From contig JBBILR010000036.1 in assembly GCA_037444825.1 (NCBI GenBank), positions 1 through 21,590 of the forward strand: a DNA stretch of 21,590 bases. Direction: 5' to 3'. The translations under genes and the position numbers were made by a program. The notes under the pieces were generated by a model. That model was not told where the DNA came from. It did not search any database and worked only from the letters and a program-made list of their open reading frames with translations. The DNA is from JBFLVU01 sp037444825 (GTDB taxonomy: Bacteria > Acidobacteriota > UBA4820 > DSQY01). Below, piece after piece: positions 14,880 through 21,590 of this stretch (within the stretch, counting starts at the first letter, position 1; every line of letters starts with the position of its first letter).

Positions 14880-15578
14880 TCAGACGGCCTTCACCACCTC
14901 GTCGCTCACGATCTTCCCGTCGCGGATCCGGACCTGGCGGGGGGCGTAGGCGGCGATGTCGGCCTCGTGGGTGACGAGAATGAGCGTCTTCCCGGCCCGG
15001 TTCAGGGCCACGAGCTGGTTCATGATGACCTCGCTGGTCTTGGAGTCGAGGTTCCCCGTGGGCTCGTCGGCCAGGATGAGGCTGGGGCCGTTGACCAGCG
15101 CGCGGCAGATGGCGATCTGCTGCCGCTGTCCGCCGGAGAGCTGGTTGGGGCGGTGGCGGGCGTGGTCTTGAAGGCCCAGGAGGGTCAACGCCTCCATGGC
15201 CTTGCGGCGGCGCTCCCCCGGCGGGACCCGCGCGTAGACCAGAGGAAGCTCCACGTTCTCCGCGGCGCTGGCCCGGGGGAGCAGGAAGAACATCTGGAAG
15301 ATGAAGCCAATCTCCCGGTTCCTCAGTTCGGCCAACTCGTCGGGGCGGAGCCCGTGGACGGGGGTCCCCGCCAGGAGGTACTCCCCGGAGGTGGGGGTGT
15401 CCAGGCACCCCAACAGGTGCAGGAGGGTGGACTTGCCGGAGCCCGAAGGCCCCATGATGGCCAGAAACTCCCCCCGCCGCACGGTGAGCGACACCCCCCG
15501 GAGGGCGTGGTACACGGAGTCCCCGATGGGGTAGTCCTTCACCAGATCCCGGGCCTGAAGGAGAACCTCGCCGCTCAC
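14880..15578 (-). CDS. ABC transporter ATPase, MacB/LolD type
   Basis: A 232-residue ATPase with Walker A GPSGSGKS (43-50), Q-loop Q95, signature LSGGQ (147-151), Walker B LILADE (167-172) and switch His H204. LLHLLGCLDTPTSGEY and ADEPTGNLDSK are typical of the MacB/LolD branch. GTG 15578 is preferred to ATG 15629. It has AGGAG 7 bases upstream, starts one base after the adaptor stop codon and gives the usual family length; the longer form would add a proline-rich tail overlapping the adaptor gene by 50 bases. It powers the permease encoded next. Confidence 0.93.
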   Translation of the reverse strand: MSGEVLLQARDLVKDYPIGDSVYHALRGVSLTVRRGEFLAIMGPSGSGKSTLLHLLGCLDTPTSGEYLLAGTPVHGLRPDELAELRNREIGFIFQMFFLLPRASAAENVELPLVYARVPPGERRRKAMEALTLLGLQDHARHRPNQLSGGQRQQIAICRALVNGPSLILADEPTGNLDSKTSEVIMNQLVALNRAGKTLILVTHEADIAAYAPRQVRIRDGKIVSDEVVKAV

Positions 15579-15579
15579 C

Positions 15580-16809
15580 TCACGGCTCCTCGCTCTTGGG
15601 GGCGGAACGCTGGTGGCGCTCGAAGTCATCGGCCTTGACGGGTTTGGCCTTGAGGCGGTCGCCCTCCTTCAGGGTGCGGAGGACGCGGTAGGGCCCCGTC
15701 ACCACCTCGGCCCCCTCGTCGAGCCCCGAAAGCACCTCGGTGTACAGGTCGTCGGAGAGGCCCGTCCCGATCACCTTCTTGGCGGCCTTCCCCTTTTCGT
15801 TCACGAAGACGAAGTAGACCGGCTGGCCGCTCTTTTCCTCGGTGCGGACGGCCCCCAGGGGAACCCGGAGGACCCCCTCCCGGCGGTCGGCCATGAGGCG
15901 CACCCGCGCGGTGACCCCCGGCCTGAGTTCGCCCCCGGGGTCCAGAATCCGCACCTTCACCTTGAACTGGCGGATGTTGGACTGAAGGGAGGAGGAGGCG
16001 GCGTGGGCCGAGGCGCCGATCTCCACCACCTTCCCCTCGAACTTCTTGCCCCCCAGCGCGTCCACCGTCACCGTGGCCTCCTGGCCCAGGCGGAGCCGGG
16101 GGTAGTCGGCCTCGTCCGCCTCCACCTCGGTGACGATCTCCGAAAGGTCCGACACGGTGAGGATCACCGTGCCGGCGAAGTTCATGGTGCCCACCACCGC
16201 CGTCTCCCCCACCTTGGCGTTCACGGAGGTGACGACGCCGTCCAGCGGCGAGCGGAGGACGGTCTTGGCCAGGTTGTCCTCGGCCTTCCGGAGGTAGGCC
16301 CGGGCCTGGGCCGCCTGGGCGTTGGCCGAGCGGAGGGCGATCTCCGCCTGGTCCAGGGCCAGGCGGGCTTCGTCCCGCTGGGCGCTGGAGAAGATCCCCT
16401 TCTCGAAGAGGTCCCGGGCCCGCTCCCAGTCCCGCTTTCGCTGGTCGAGGGTGACGGCGGCCCCGTGGGCGGCCGTCTCCGCCGCCGCGAGGTTGGCCCG
16501 GGCGGAGTCCACGTCCCGCTGGAAGGTGTCGGGGTTGATGCGGACCAGGACGTCGCCCTTCTGGACTCGGGCCCCCTCCGGGAAAGGAAGATCCACGATC
16601 TCCCCCATGACCTGGGAGGAGAGGTTTACCGTGTCCTTGGCGGCGACGAGGCCGTCGGCGGTCACCACCGGGGAGACGTCCCCCCGGGAGGCCTTGAGAA
16701 CCTCCACTTCGAGCCCCTTGGGGCCGCTCTTCAAGACCGTGGCCAGCACGGCGAGGAGAAGAAGAACGGAGACGGCGGCAACGGCGGCGATCCGGCGGTT
16801 CACCTTCAT
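15580..16809 (-). CDS. MacA-like periplasmic adaptor (HlyD/RND-type)
   Basis: A 409-residue membrane fusion protein. An uncleaved N-terminal anchor is at about 7-27. The two halves of a lipoyl domain are at about 60-95 (VQKGDVLVRINP) and 195-225 (LRSPLDGVVTSVNAKVGE), separated by an alpha-helical hairpin (about 98-185, rich in Ala, Arg, Glu). Beta-barrel and membrane-proximal domains follow to about 375. The C-terminal tail is charged. It bridges the MacB-like pump and the TolC-like channel. ATG has AGGAG upstream that overlaps the stop of the Yip1 gene. Its place between the channel and ATPase genes fits a tripartite efflux system. Confidence 0.92.
   Translation of the reverse strand: MKVNRRIAAVAAVSVLLLLAVLATVLKSGPKGLEVEVLKASRGDVSPVVTADGLVAAKDTVNLSSQVMGEIVDLPFPEGARVQKGDVLVRINPDTFQRDVDSARANLAAAETAAHGAAVTLDQRKRDWERARDLFEKGIFSSAQRDEARLALDQAEIALRSANAQAAQARAYLRKAEDNLAKTVLRSPLDGVVTSVNAKVGETAVVGTMNFAGTVILTVSDLSEIVTEVEADEADYPRLRLGQEATVTVDALGGKKFEGKVVEIGASAHAASSSLQSNIRQFKVKVRILDPGGELRPGVTARVRLMADRREGVLRVPLGAVRTEEKSGQPVYFVFVNEKGKAAKKVIGTGLSDDLYTEVLSGLDEGAEVVTGPYRVLRTLKEGDRLKAKPVKADDFERHQRSAPKSEEP
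15584..15590 (-). promoter_or_regulatory. Ribosome site deciding the ATPase start
   Basis: AGGAG lies at 15590-15586 on the minus strand, inside the last codons of the adaptor gene and 7 bases before GTG 15578. This supports the GTG over the upstream ATG at 15629. Confidence 0.65.
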
Positions 16810-16818
16810 GGACCGCTC

Positions 16819-17598
16819 CTAGAAGAGGGCCGCCAGGGCCACGGAGAGGCCCACCCAGAGGGCGTACAGGATCCCCACCGCGGCGGCGGCGGAGGAGGTC
16901 TTGCACCGGGCGGCGGCGGCAAGGCCCACGGAAAGGAGGTAGAGGATCCAGAACTTGAAGAGGTCCAGGGCCTTGAGGAGCGCGTAGAGGGGCTTGGCCG
17001 TCTGCTCCCGGTCCAGGAAGGCCGCCACGTTGGTGGCCAAGGGGTTGTTCACGTCCAGGGCGTTGGGGTCCTTCACGAAGAGGACCAGCAGGAAGAGGAG
17101 GGACGAGACCACTGCGGGAAGGAAGGCGTAGCCCACCGCCAGAAGGCTCCTTGGGAAGGTGATCTCCTTTCCGAAGGCCAGCAGAACCAGCCAGAAGAGG
17201 GCCGCGAGGAAGAGGACCAGGACCCCCAAGCCCACGACGCCGAAGGCCGCCGTGATCCACCGGGGCCTGGAGGCGGCCCGCTCCGCCGCCTCCTCGATCT
17301 GCTCCTCGCTCATCTGGCTGGCGAAGCGGCTCTTCTGGATCTGGTCCCGAACCAGCTGCCGCATGTCCACGCGGGACGTGAAGGTGAGGCTCGCGGCCAC
17401 GTTCAGGGCGGCGATGACCAAAAGGGGAAAGACCACCCAGGTCCAGGGGGCCTCCACAATCCTCCGGAAGGTCTCGCCGGGCCGGATCAGGGCGCCCGAA
17501 AGGGCCGCCGCCGGGGAGATGGGCGCCGGGGGCTCCGGCGGGGGGGCGGGGGGCTCGGGGGCCGGACCGCCCTCGGGGCTCATCGTCTTCTCGTCCAT
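16819..17598 (-). CDS. Yip1-domain integral membrane protein
   Basis: A 259-residue protein. The first 30 residues are a proline/alanine-rich cytoplasmic tail, followed by a Yip1-like domain beginning RPGETFRRIVEAP (about 38-50), a common opening of bacterial YIP1 proteins. Hydrophobic segments lie at about 52-72, 115-148, 150-185 and 215-258. It starts 10 bases after the TolC-like gene and ends 9 bases before the adaptor, so it is in the efflux operon. Bacterial Yip1 proteins have no established activity; a scaffold or assembly role for the transporter is only a guess. An ATG five codons in is an equally possible start. Confidence 0.85.
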   Translation of the reverse strand: MDEKTMSPEGGPAPEPPAPPPEPPAPISPAAALSGALIRPGETFRRIVEAPWTWVVFPLLVIAALNVAASLTFTSRVDMRQLVRDQIQKSRFASQMSEEQIEEAAERAASRPRWITAAFGVVGLGVLVLFLAALFWLVLLAFGKEITFPRSLLAVGYAFLPAVVSSLLFLLVLFVKDPNALDVNNPLATNVAAFLDREQTAKPLYALLKALDLFKFWILYLLSVGLAAAARCKTSSAAAAVGILYALWVGLSVALAALF

Positions 17599-17608
17599 GG
17601 GTCCCTCC

Positions 17609-19165
17609 CTAAGGCTTCCACTGGATGTTTCGGCTCTGCAGGTACACCCCCACCGCCCGGTCCAGGGCCGCCGCCGCCAGCCGGGCGTCGATGGTGGCCC
17701 TGAGGTAGGCCGACTCGGCGGCGCTGAGGTCGTTCTGGTAGGAGAGGACGTTGAAGGCGGTGGAGAGTCCGTTGTCGTACTTCTTTCGCTCGGCGTCGAG
17801 CTTTTCCTGCTGGAGCTTCAGCGTCAGGCGGGCCGCCTCCACCCGCTTGCGGGCCGCCTCCAGGGCCCGCAGGGAGGAGCGCACGTCGGTCACCACCTGG
17901 AGGCGGAGCTTCTCCAGGGCGATCTCCTCCGCGGACTGGGCCAGACGGGCCTGCCGGAACTGGTACCGCGCCGCCCGGTTCCCCAGGGGCACCTTGAGGG
18001 AGAGCCCGGCGAAGTACGACTTGTAGTCCAGGCCCGTGATCTGCTTCCAGGCGTCGGAAAAGCCCCCGGAGATCACCTGGCCGGTGAAGGGGTTGAGGGA
18101 GCGGCCGGAGATGCCGTTGTAGGTGAGGCCGGCGGTGAGGTCCAGTTGGGGCAGGACCTGGTTCCGGGCCCAGGCGGCGTTGATCCGGGCCTTCTCCACC
18201 CGCTCGAGTTCGGCCTTCAGCTCGGGGCGGAGGGAGAGGGCCTTCTCCACGAGAGCCCCCTCCTCGTAGTCGTTGGAGGCGGGGGGGACGGGCTCGTCGG
18301 CGGGGAGGATCGCCTGCCCCCACTCCGGGCTTCCGGGCGAGACGCCGAGGGAGAGCTTGAGAATGTCCATCCGGTCCCCCACGGCCTGGCGGCTGGCGAT
18401 GATCTCCTGTTCCCGGGCGGCCACCTGGGCGTCGGCGGCGATCTGCTCGATGGGGGCCAAGACCCCCACCTCCACCTTGCGCCGGGTCTCCTCCTGGAAG
18501 GTGCGGGCCAGCTCCAGGGCGCGCCGGCGCACCTCCAGGTCCTTCACGGCGAAGACGAGGTTCCAGTAGTCCTGCTCCACTTGCACGAGGGTGTCCCGCA
18601 GGCGCTGCTCGAACTGGGCGTCGGCGCTCCTGCGGTCGCTCCGGGCCAGGAGGATCGTCCGGGAGGCCGCCGCCCTGCCGAAGCCCCGGAGAAGGGGAAG
18701 GGTGGTGGTGAGGGCCGCCGAGGAGCCGAAGGAGGGGTTCAGGAGGGCGTACCGGGAGTTGGTCTTCTGCCGGGTGTTGTCCCAGGAGAGGCTGAAGGTC
18801 TGCCCCCACGGGGTGAACTGGTTCAACCCCAGCCCGTACCGCTCCTGGCGGTTCAGGTAGAGGTTGGCCTGGGCGCCGGCCTGGAGGATGCTGGAGGTGG
18901 GCTGGCGGGTGACGGAGGTGGAGAGGTCCAGCGAGAGGTTGGGGTCGTAAAGGCCGTAGGACCCCTTCAGGGCCGCCTCGGCCTGGTCCAGGACCAGCCG
19001 CTCCACCCGGATGTCGAAGTTCCTTTCCAGCGCCTGGGCGAGGGCGTCGTCCAAGGCCAAGCGGAGGGCGTTCCCCTCCTCCTGCGCCCCAAGGGCCACC
19101 GAGGCCCCCAACGCCAGCCCCAGGGTCCAGAGCCCCAACCGCCTGCACCGGAAGAATCCCGTCAT
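17609..19165 (-). CDS. TolC-family outer-membrane efflux protein
   Basis: A 518-residue protein with a signal peptide (basic FRCRR, hydrophobic core, cleavage near ALGA-QEE at 26-28). Two OEP repeats follow: one begins LALDDALAQALERNFDIRV (about 36-54), the second lies at about 300-510. Each contains long alpha-helical hairpins (for example EQDYWNLVFAVKDLEVRRRALEL, split by family-typical Asn and Leu). It should form the trimeric outer-membrane exit duct for the adaptor/ABC pump. GGGGAGG lies 8 bases before ATG. A 67-base gap separates it from the upstream receiver, so both may share a transcript. Confidence 0.92.
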   Translation of the reverse strand: MTGFFRCRRLGLWTLGLALGASVALGAQEEGNALRLALDDALAQALERNFDIRVERLVLDQAEAALKGSYGLYDPNLSLDLSTSVTRQPTSSILQAGAQANLYLNRQERYGLGLNQFTPWGQTFSLSWDNTRQKTNSRYALLNPSFGSSAALTTTLPLLRGFGRAAASRTILLARSDRRSADAQFEQRLRDTLVQVEQDYWNLVFAVKDLEVRRRALELARTFQEETRRKVEVGVLAPIEQIAADAQVAAREQEIIASRQAVGDRMDILKLSLGVSPGSPEWGQAILPADEPVPPASNDYEEGALVEKALSLRPELKAELERVEKARINAAWARNQVLPQLDLTAGLTYNGISGRSLNPFTGQVISGGFSDAWKQITGLDYKSYFAGLSLKVPLGNRAARYQFRQARLAQSAEEIALEKLRLQVVTDVRSSLRALEAARKRVEAARLTLKLQQEKLDAERKKYDNGLSTAFNVLSYQNDLSAAESAYLRATIDARLAAAALDRAVGVYLQSRNIQWKP

Positions 19166-19232
19166 GGCCGCAGCCTCCCCGCCTTCGAAGAACCGTTCCT
19201 ACGAGAAGACCCCTCGGAAAGTTGCAGGGGCC

Positions 19233-19619
19233 TCAAGGTTTCCGCATCACCGAGTCGAGGATCATGAGAAAGGCCGCCTGCTGGCGGGCTTCGCTCTTGT
19301 TGATCACCGCCAGGCAGGAGCCCTTGGGGAAGAGGTCGTGGAGCCGGTCCGCCTCCCAGGCGCTGGTGACGACGATGCGCCTCCGGTCCACCCCCTGGGC
19401 GGCGGCCACCTCCACCAGCCGGCGCCCGTCCAGGACCGGCATTTCCAAGTCCACCATGAGGAGGTGAACGGCCGGGGAAAAGGCCCGGACGGCGTCCAGC
19501 GGGTCGGTGAAGGTCTCCACCTCCACCCGGCCGGGGTACCGCTCCTCCAGAAAGGCCTTCCACCGCTCCAGGAAGGAACGCTGGTCGTCCACGATGACGA
19601 TCCGCTTTTTCCCGTCCAC
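19233..19619 (-). CDS. Stand-alone receiver (CheY-like) at head of efflux operon
   Basis: A 128-residue receiver: D11/D12 acidic pocket, phosphorylation site D57 (LLMVDLEMPVLDG), T85 in IVVTSAW and K108 in VINKSE. The lysine is followed by Ser rather than Pro, so the loop is atypical. GTG 19619 is the only start in frame near the domain edge. It has no ribosome site, but a promoter places the transcript start at or one base before this GTG, suggesting a leaderless message. No DNA-binding domain and no adjacent kinase. It precedes the TolC gene by 67 bases and may be co-transcribed with the efflux operon. Confidence 0.85.
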   Translation of the reverse strand: MDGKKRIVIVDDQRSFLERWKAFLEERYPGRVEVETFTDPLDAVRAFSPAVHLLMVDLEMPVLDGRRLVEVAAAQGVDRRRIVVTSAWEADRLHDLFPKGSCLAVINKSEARQQAAFLMILDSVMRKP

Positions 19620-19625
19620 GGCGTC

Positions 19626-19654
19626 AGCATAGGCGGGTTCGCCGTCTCCGTAAA
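19626..19654 (-). promoter_or_regulatory. Putative promoter giving a leaderless receiver mRNA
   Basis: On the minus strand, -35 TTTACG (19654-19649) and -10 TATGCT (19631-19626) are 17 bases apart. Only six bases separate the -10 box from the GTG start at 19619, so the transcript would begin at the start codon. It lies in the 93-base divergent region shared with the hydrolase gene. Confidence 0.55.
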
Positions 19655-19712
19655 GGCGTCCCCCGTTGCGCGGCGGGCAAGGAGGGTCCATCTTGGCGGG
19701 GGGAGGACCTCC

Positions 19713-20483
19713 ATGGGCAAGACGATCCTGCTGATCCACGGCATGTGGGGCGGCCCGCACCTCTGGGACCGGTTCCGGCCCTTTTTCGAAGAGCGGGGCC
19801 ACCGCTGCCTCACGCCGGCGTTGCGCCACCACCAGGGGCCGCCCTCGGCGCCGGTGCACCCGGAGCTGGGAACCACGAGCCTCCTGGACTACGCGGCGGA
19901 CCTGGAGGCGGAAGTGAAGAGCCTGCCGGAAAGGCCCTGGATCGTGGGCCACTCCATGGGGGGGCTTCTGGCCCAGATCCTCGCCGCCCGGGGGCTCGCC
20001 GAAAAGGCGGTCCTGCTCACCCCCGCCGCACCCCGGGGCATCCTGGCGCTGAGACCCTCGGTGGTCCGCACCTTCTTCCGCGCCATGACCTCCTGGGGCT
20101 TCTGGAAGCGCCCCTTCCTCCCCACGTACGCGGAGGCTTCCTACGCCCTCTGGGAGAACCTCCCCGAGGAGGAGCGCCGGGCCCACTTCGCCCGCTTCGT
20201 CCCCGAGTCGGGCCGGGCGGCCTTCGAGATCGGCCTGTGGCCGCTGGATTTCAGAAAGGCCTCCGAGGTGGACGAGAGGAAGGTGGCCTGTCCCGTCCTC
20301 GTGGTGGCGGGGGGGCGCGACCGGATCACCCCCGAGCCGGTGGTCCGCCGGGTGGCCCGGAAGTACGGCGCGGCCTACCAGGTCTTCCCGCGGATGGCCC
20401 ACTGGGTCGTCGGGGAGCCGGGTTGGGAAGAGGTGGCCGGGTTCGTCCTGGGCTGGCTGGAAGGCCCCTCCGGCGGGGCCTAG
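19713..20483 (+). CDS. Alpha/beta hydrolase
   Basis: A 256-residue protein with GGGAGGA before ATG. The nucleophile elbow is GHSMGG with S81; D203 (AGGRDRITP) and H230 (RMAHWVVG) complete the catalytic triad. The oxyanion motif LIHGMWGG is at 7-14. The lid region (about 110-185) is rich in aromatic residues. No signal peptide, so cytoplasmic. The substrate is unknown; an esterase or lipase-like activity is the family norm. A weak promoter (TTGCGC at 19666, 17 bases, CATCTT) may precede it. The TAG stop overlaps that of the convergent flavoprotein gene. Confidence 0.92.
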   Translation: MGKTILLIHGMWGGPHLWDRFRPFFEERGHRCLTPALRHHQGPPSAPVHPELGTTSLLDYAADLEAEVKSLPERPWIVGHSMGGLLAQILAARGLAEKAVLLTPAAPRGILALRPSVVRTFFRAMTSWGFWKRPFLPTYAEASYALWENLPEEERRAHFARFVPESGRAAFEIGLWPLDFRKASEVDERKVACPVLVVAGGRDRITPEPVVRRVARKYGAAYQVFPRMAHWVVGEPGWEEVAGFVLGWLEGPSGGA

Positions 20484-21517
20484 GCCACCTTCCCGGGGAG
20501 GGAACGGGCCGCGTCCTCCGCCTCCCGCACGATCCGTTCGATCACCTCCGCCACGGCGGGGGTGTCGTGGATCAGGGCCGTGACCTGGCCCAGGGGGAGG
20601 ACGCCCCGCTTGAGGTCCCCCGCGGTGCAGGAGAGGCGGAAGCCTTTGAAGGCGTTGGCCAGGTGGGCCAGCTGGCGGGTGGTCTTCCACCCCTGGGCGA
20701 GGATCCCCAGGGCCATTTTGGGGTAGGGGACGCCGAGCATCCGGGAGATCTCCACCCCGTTGAAGGCGGCCCTCTTGAGGTCCAGGCCGCGCTTCACCGC
20801 CTTCCTGGCTCCCTCCGACAGAAGGATCCGGCAGGGCTGCCCGTCGAAGCGGGTGGTGTAGAGGGTCTCCTCCGCCTCGGCCTTCCGGCTGGCCTCCTTG
20901 CAGGCGTCGTGGGCCGGGCTCTCCTTCGTGTTCATGAAGCGGGTGCCCATGGCGATGCCGTCGGCGCCCAGGACGAGGGCCGCCAGCAGGGCCCGCCCGG
21001 TGGCGAAGCCCCCCGCGACCACCATGGGAAGGTCCACCGCCTCCCGGACGCGCTGGATGAGCACCAGGGAGGAGACGCCGGCGCCGTGCCCCGCCGCCTC
21101 GTTGCCCGTCACCAGCACGGCGTCGGTGCCGTAGGAGGCGGCGCTCTGGGCGTGCTTGGCGGTGGTCACCGTGGCGATGACCTTGCCGCCGTACCGGTGG
21201 GCCCCCTCCACGATCCAGTCCCCCTTCCCCATGGAGAAGTTGATCACCGGGACCTTTTCCTCCAGAAGGACCTGGGCGTTCTCCCGGGCCCCGGGGAAGT
21301 ACAGGGTGGCGTTGGCCCCGAAGGGGCGGTCGGTGAGCTCCCGCACCTCCCGGATGGCCTGGCGCGTCTGCTCGGGGTTGTAGACCCCCGTGGCCAGGAT
21401 CCCCAACCCGCCGGCGTTGGAGACCGCCGCCACCAGCCGGGGCGTGGAGATCCACGACATCCCCGACAACAGGATGGGGTGCTCGATGCCGAAGAGTTCC
21501 GTCACCCGCGTCTTCAT
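20480..21517 (-). CDS. Nitronate monooxygenase-family flavoprotein
   Basis: A 345-residue TIM-barrel FMN enzyme. It opens with the family start FGIEHPILLSGMSWIS, then SNAGGLGILATG (33-44). The phosphate-binding segment is AGGFATGR (168-175) with GADGIAMGTRF (184-194). The motif TGNEAAGHGA places the catalytic His at 144, as in class I nitronate monooxygenases (2-nitropropane dioxygenase), which oxidise alkyl nitronates such as propionate 3-nitronate. FabK enoyl reductases share this fold, so the exact reaction is unproven. A GGGGGGAG ribosome site precedes ATG. The C-terminal 100 residues are the extended cap of bacterial members. Confidence 0.92.
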   Translation of the reverse strand: MKTRVTELFGIEHPILLSGMSWISTPRLVAAVSNAGGLGILATGVYNPEQTRQAIREVRELTDRPFGANATLYFPGARENAQVLLEEKVPVINFSMGKGDWIVEGAHRYGGKVIATVTTAKHAQSAASYGTDAVLVTGNEAAGHGAGVSSLVLIQRVREAVDLPMVVAGGFATGRALLAALVLGADGIAMGTRFMNTKESPAHDACKEASRKAEAEETLYTTRFDGQPCRILLSEGARKAVKRGLDLKRAAFNGVEISRMLGVPYPKMALGILAQGWKTTRQLAHLANAFKGFRLSCTAGDLKRGVLPLGQVTALIHDTPAVAEVIERIVREAEDAARSLPGKVA

Positions 21518-21542
21518 GGCTCCCCCCTCGCGCGAAGGGGCG

Positions 21543-21571
21543 AGGATACCCGGAACGGCGGCCGGTGTAAA
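21543..21571 (-). promoter_or_regulatory. Putative promoter of the flavoprotein gene
   Basis: On the minus strand, -35 TTTACA (21571-21566) and -10 TATCCT (21548-21543) are 17 bases apart, about 20 bases before the ribosome site. This is the best sigma-70 match in the window. Confidence 0.65.
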
Positions 21572-21590
21572 GACGCTCCGGCGAAGGGGG

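Noticed and set aside
10162..15408. Stop-free minus-strand frame of about 1750 codons across five genes
   Set aside because: Off-frame reading of real genes; Pro/Gly/Arg-rich with no motif.
10188..15638. Stop-free plus-strand frame of about 1800 codons opposite the kinase and transporter genes
   Set aside because: Its translation is a low-complexity Gly/Leu/Glu/Val mix without domains, while the minus strand encodes well-conserved proteins. GC-rich third positions remove stops on the other strand.
19170..19203. REP-like GTAG hairpin upstream of the TolC gene
   Set aside because: GTAG and a GAAC-G-GTTC palindrome are present, but the hairpin lacks the shared GGCC core; too degenerate to assign to the family.

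Overview
The window is a very GC-rich bacterial chromosome segment with one 100-N scaffold gap at 1193-1292, so it probably comes from a draft or metagenome assembly. A TolC-type outer-membrane channel and a periplasmic adaptor point to a diderm. Codon third positions are almost all G or C. The Yip1/MacA/MacB/TolC cluster, the large multi-PAS kinases and the FeoB variant would suit Acidobacteriota or a deltaproteobacterium-like lineage, but no marker gene here settles the taxonomy. No tRNA, rRNA, CRISPR array, insertion sequence or phage gene was seen.

Layout. At 2-1102 is the 3' part of an extracellular-type protein, closed by a strong terminator. After the gap, a plus-strand metal operon (1431-4597) is tightly overlapped: an ArsR/SmtB-type sensor, a FeoB ferrous-iron transporter, a 67-residue zinc-ribbon protein, and a DtxR/FeoA fusion whose DNA-binding part looks shortened. 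A small DUF5684-like membrane protein (4871-5233) has its own promoter. The gaps around it and beside the N run hold a family of short palindromic repeats resembling REP/REPIN elements.

From 19619 down to 5486, twelve genes lie on the minus strand. They begin with a stand-alone receiver that appears to have a leaderless promoter. Next comes an efflux operon: TolC-like channel, Yip1 membrane protein, MacA-like adaptor, ABC ATPase, ABC permease. A signalling block follows: a 1042-residue hybrid histidine kinase, a single-domain receiver, and a REC-HPt-REC-REC-GGDEF protein. The second PAS domain of the kinase carries the complete cysteine photochemistry signature of a LOV blue-light sensor apart from one Gln-to-His change. 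The set looks like a full phosphorelay from a light/PAS kinase to a diguanylate cyclase. Last come a sigma-54 activator with two PAS domains bearing the same Cys-x8-Cys-x3-Cys cluster, a small c-type cytochrome overlapping its stop codon, and a small zinc-ribbon protein.

The right end carries a plus-strand alpha/beta hydrolase and a minus-strand nitronate monooxygenase-family flavoprotein. They converge and share the four bases CTAG as their stop codons.

The most notable points are the LOV kinase to c-di-GMP phosphorelay, the doubled cysteine-cluster PAS domains coupled to a cytochrome, the iron operon with an intact ArsR metal site beside a possibly DNA-binding-defective DtxR/FeoA protein, and the REPIN-like repeats next to the assembly gap.
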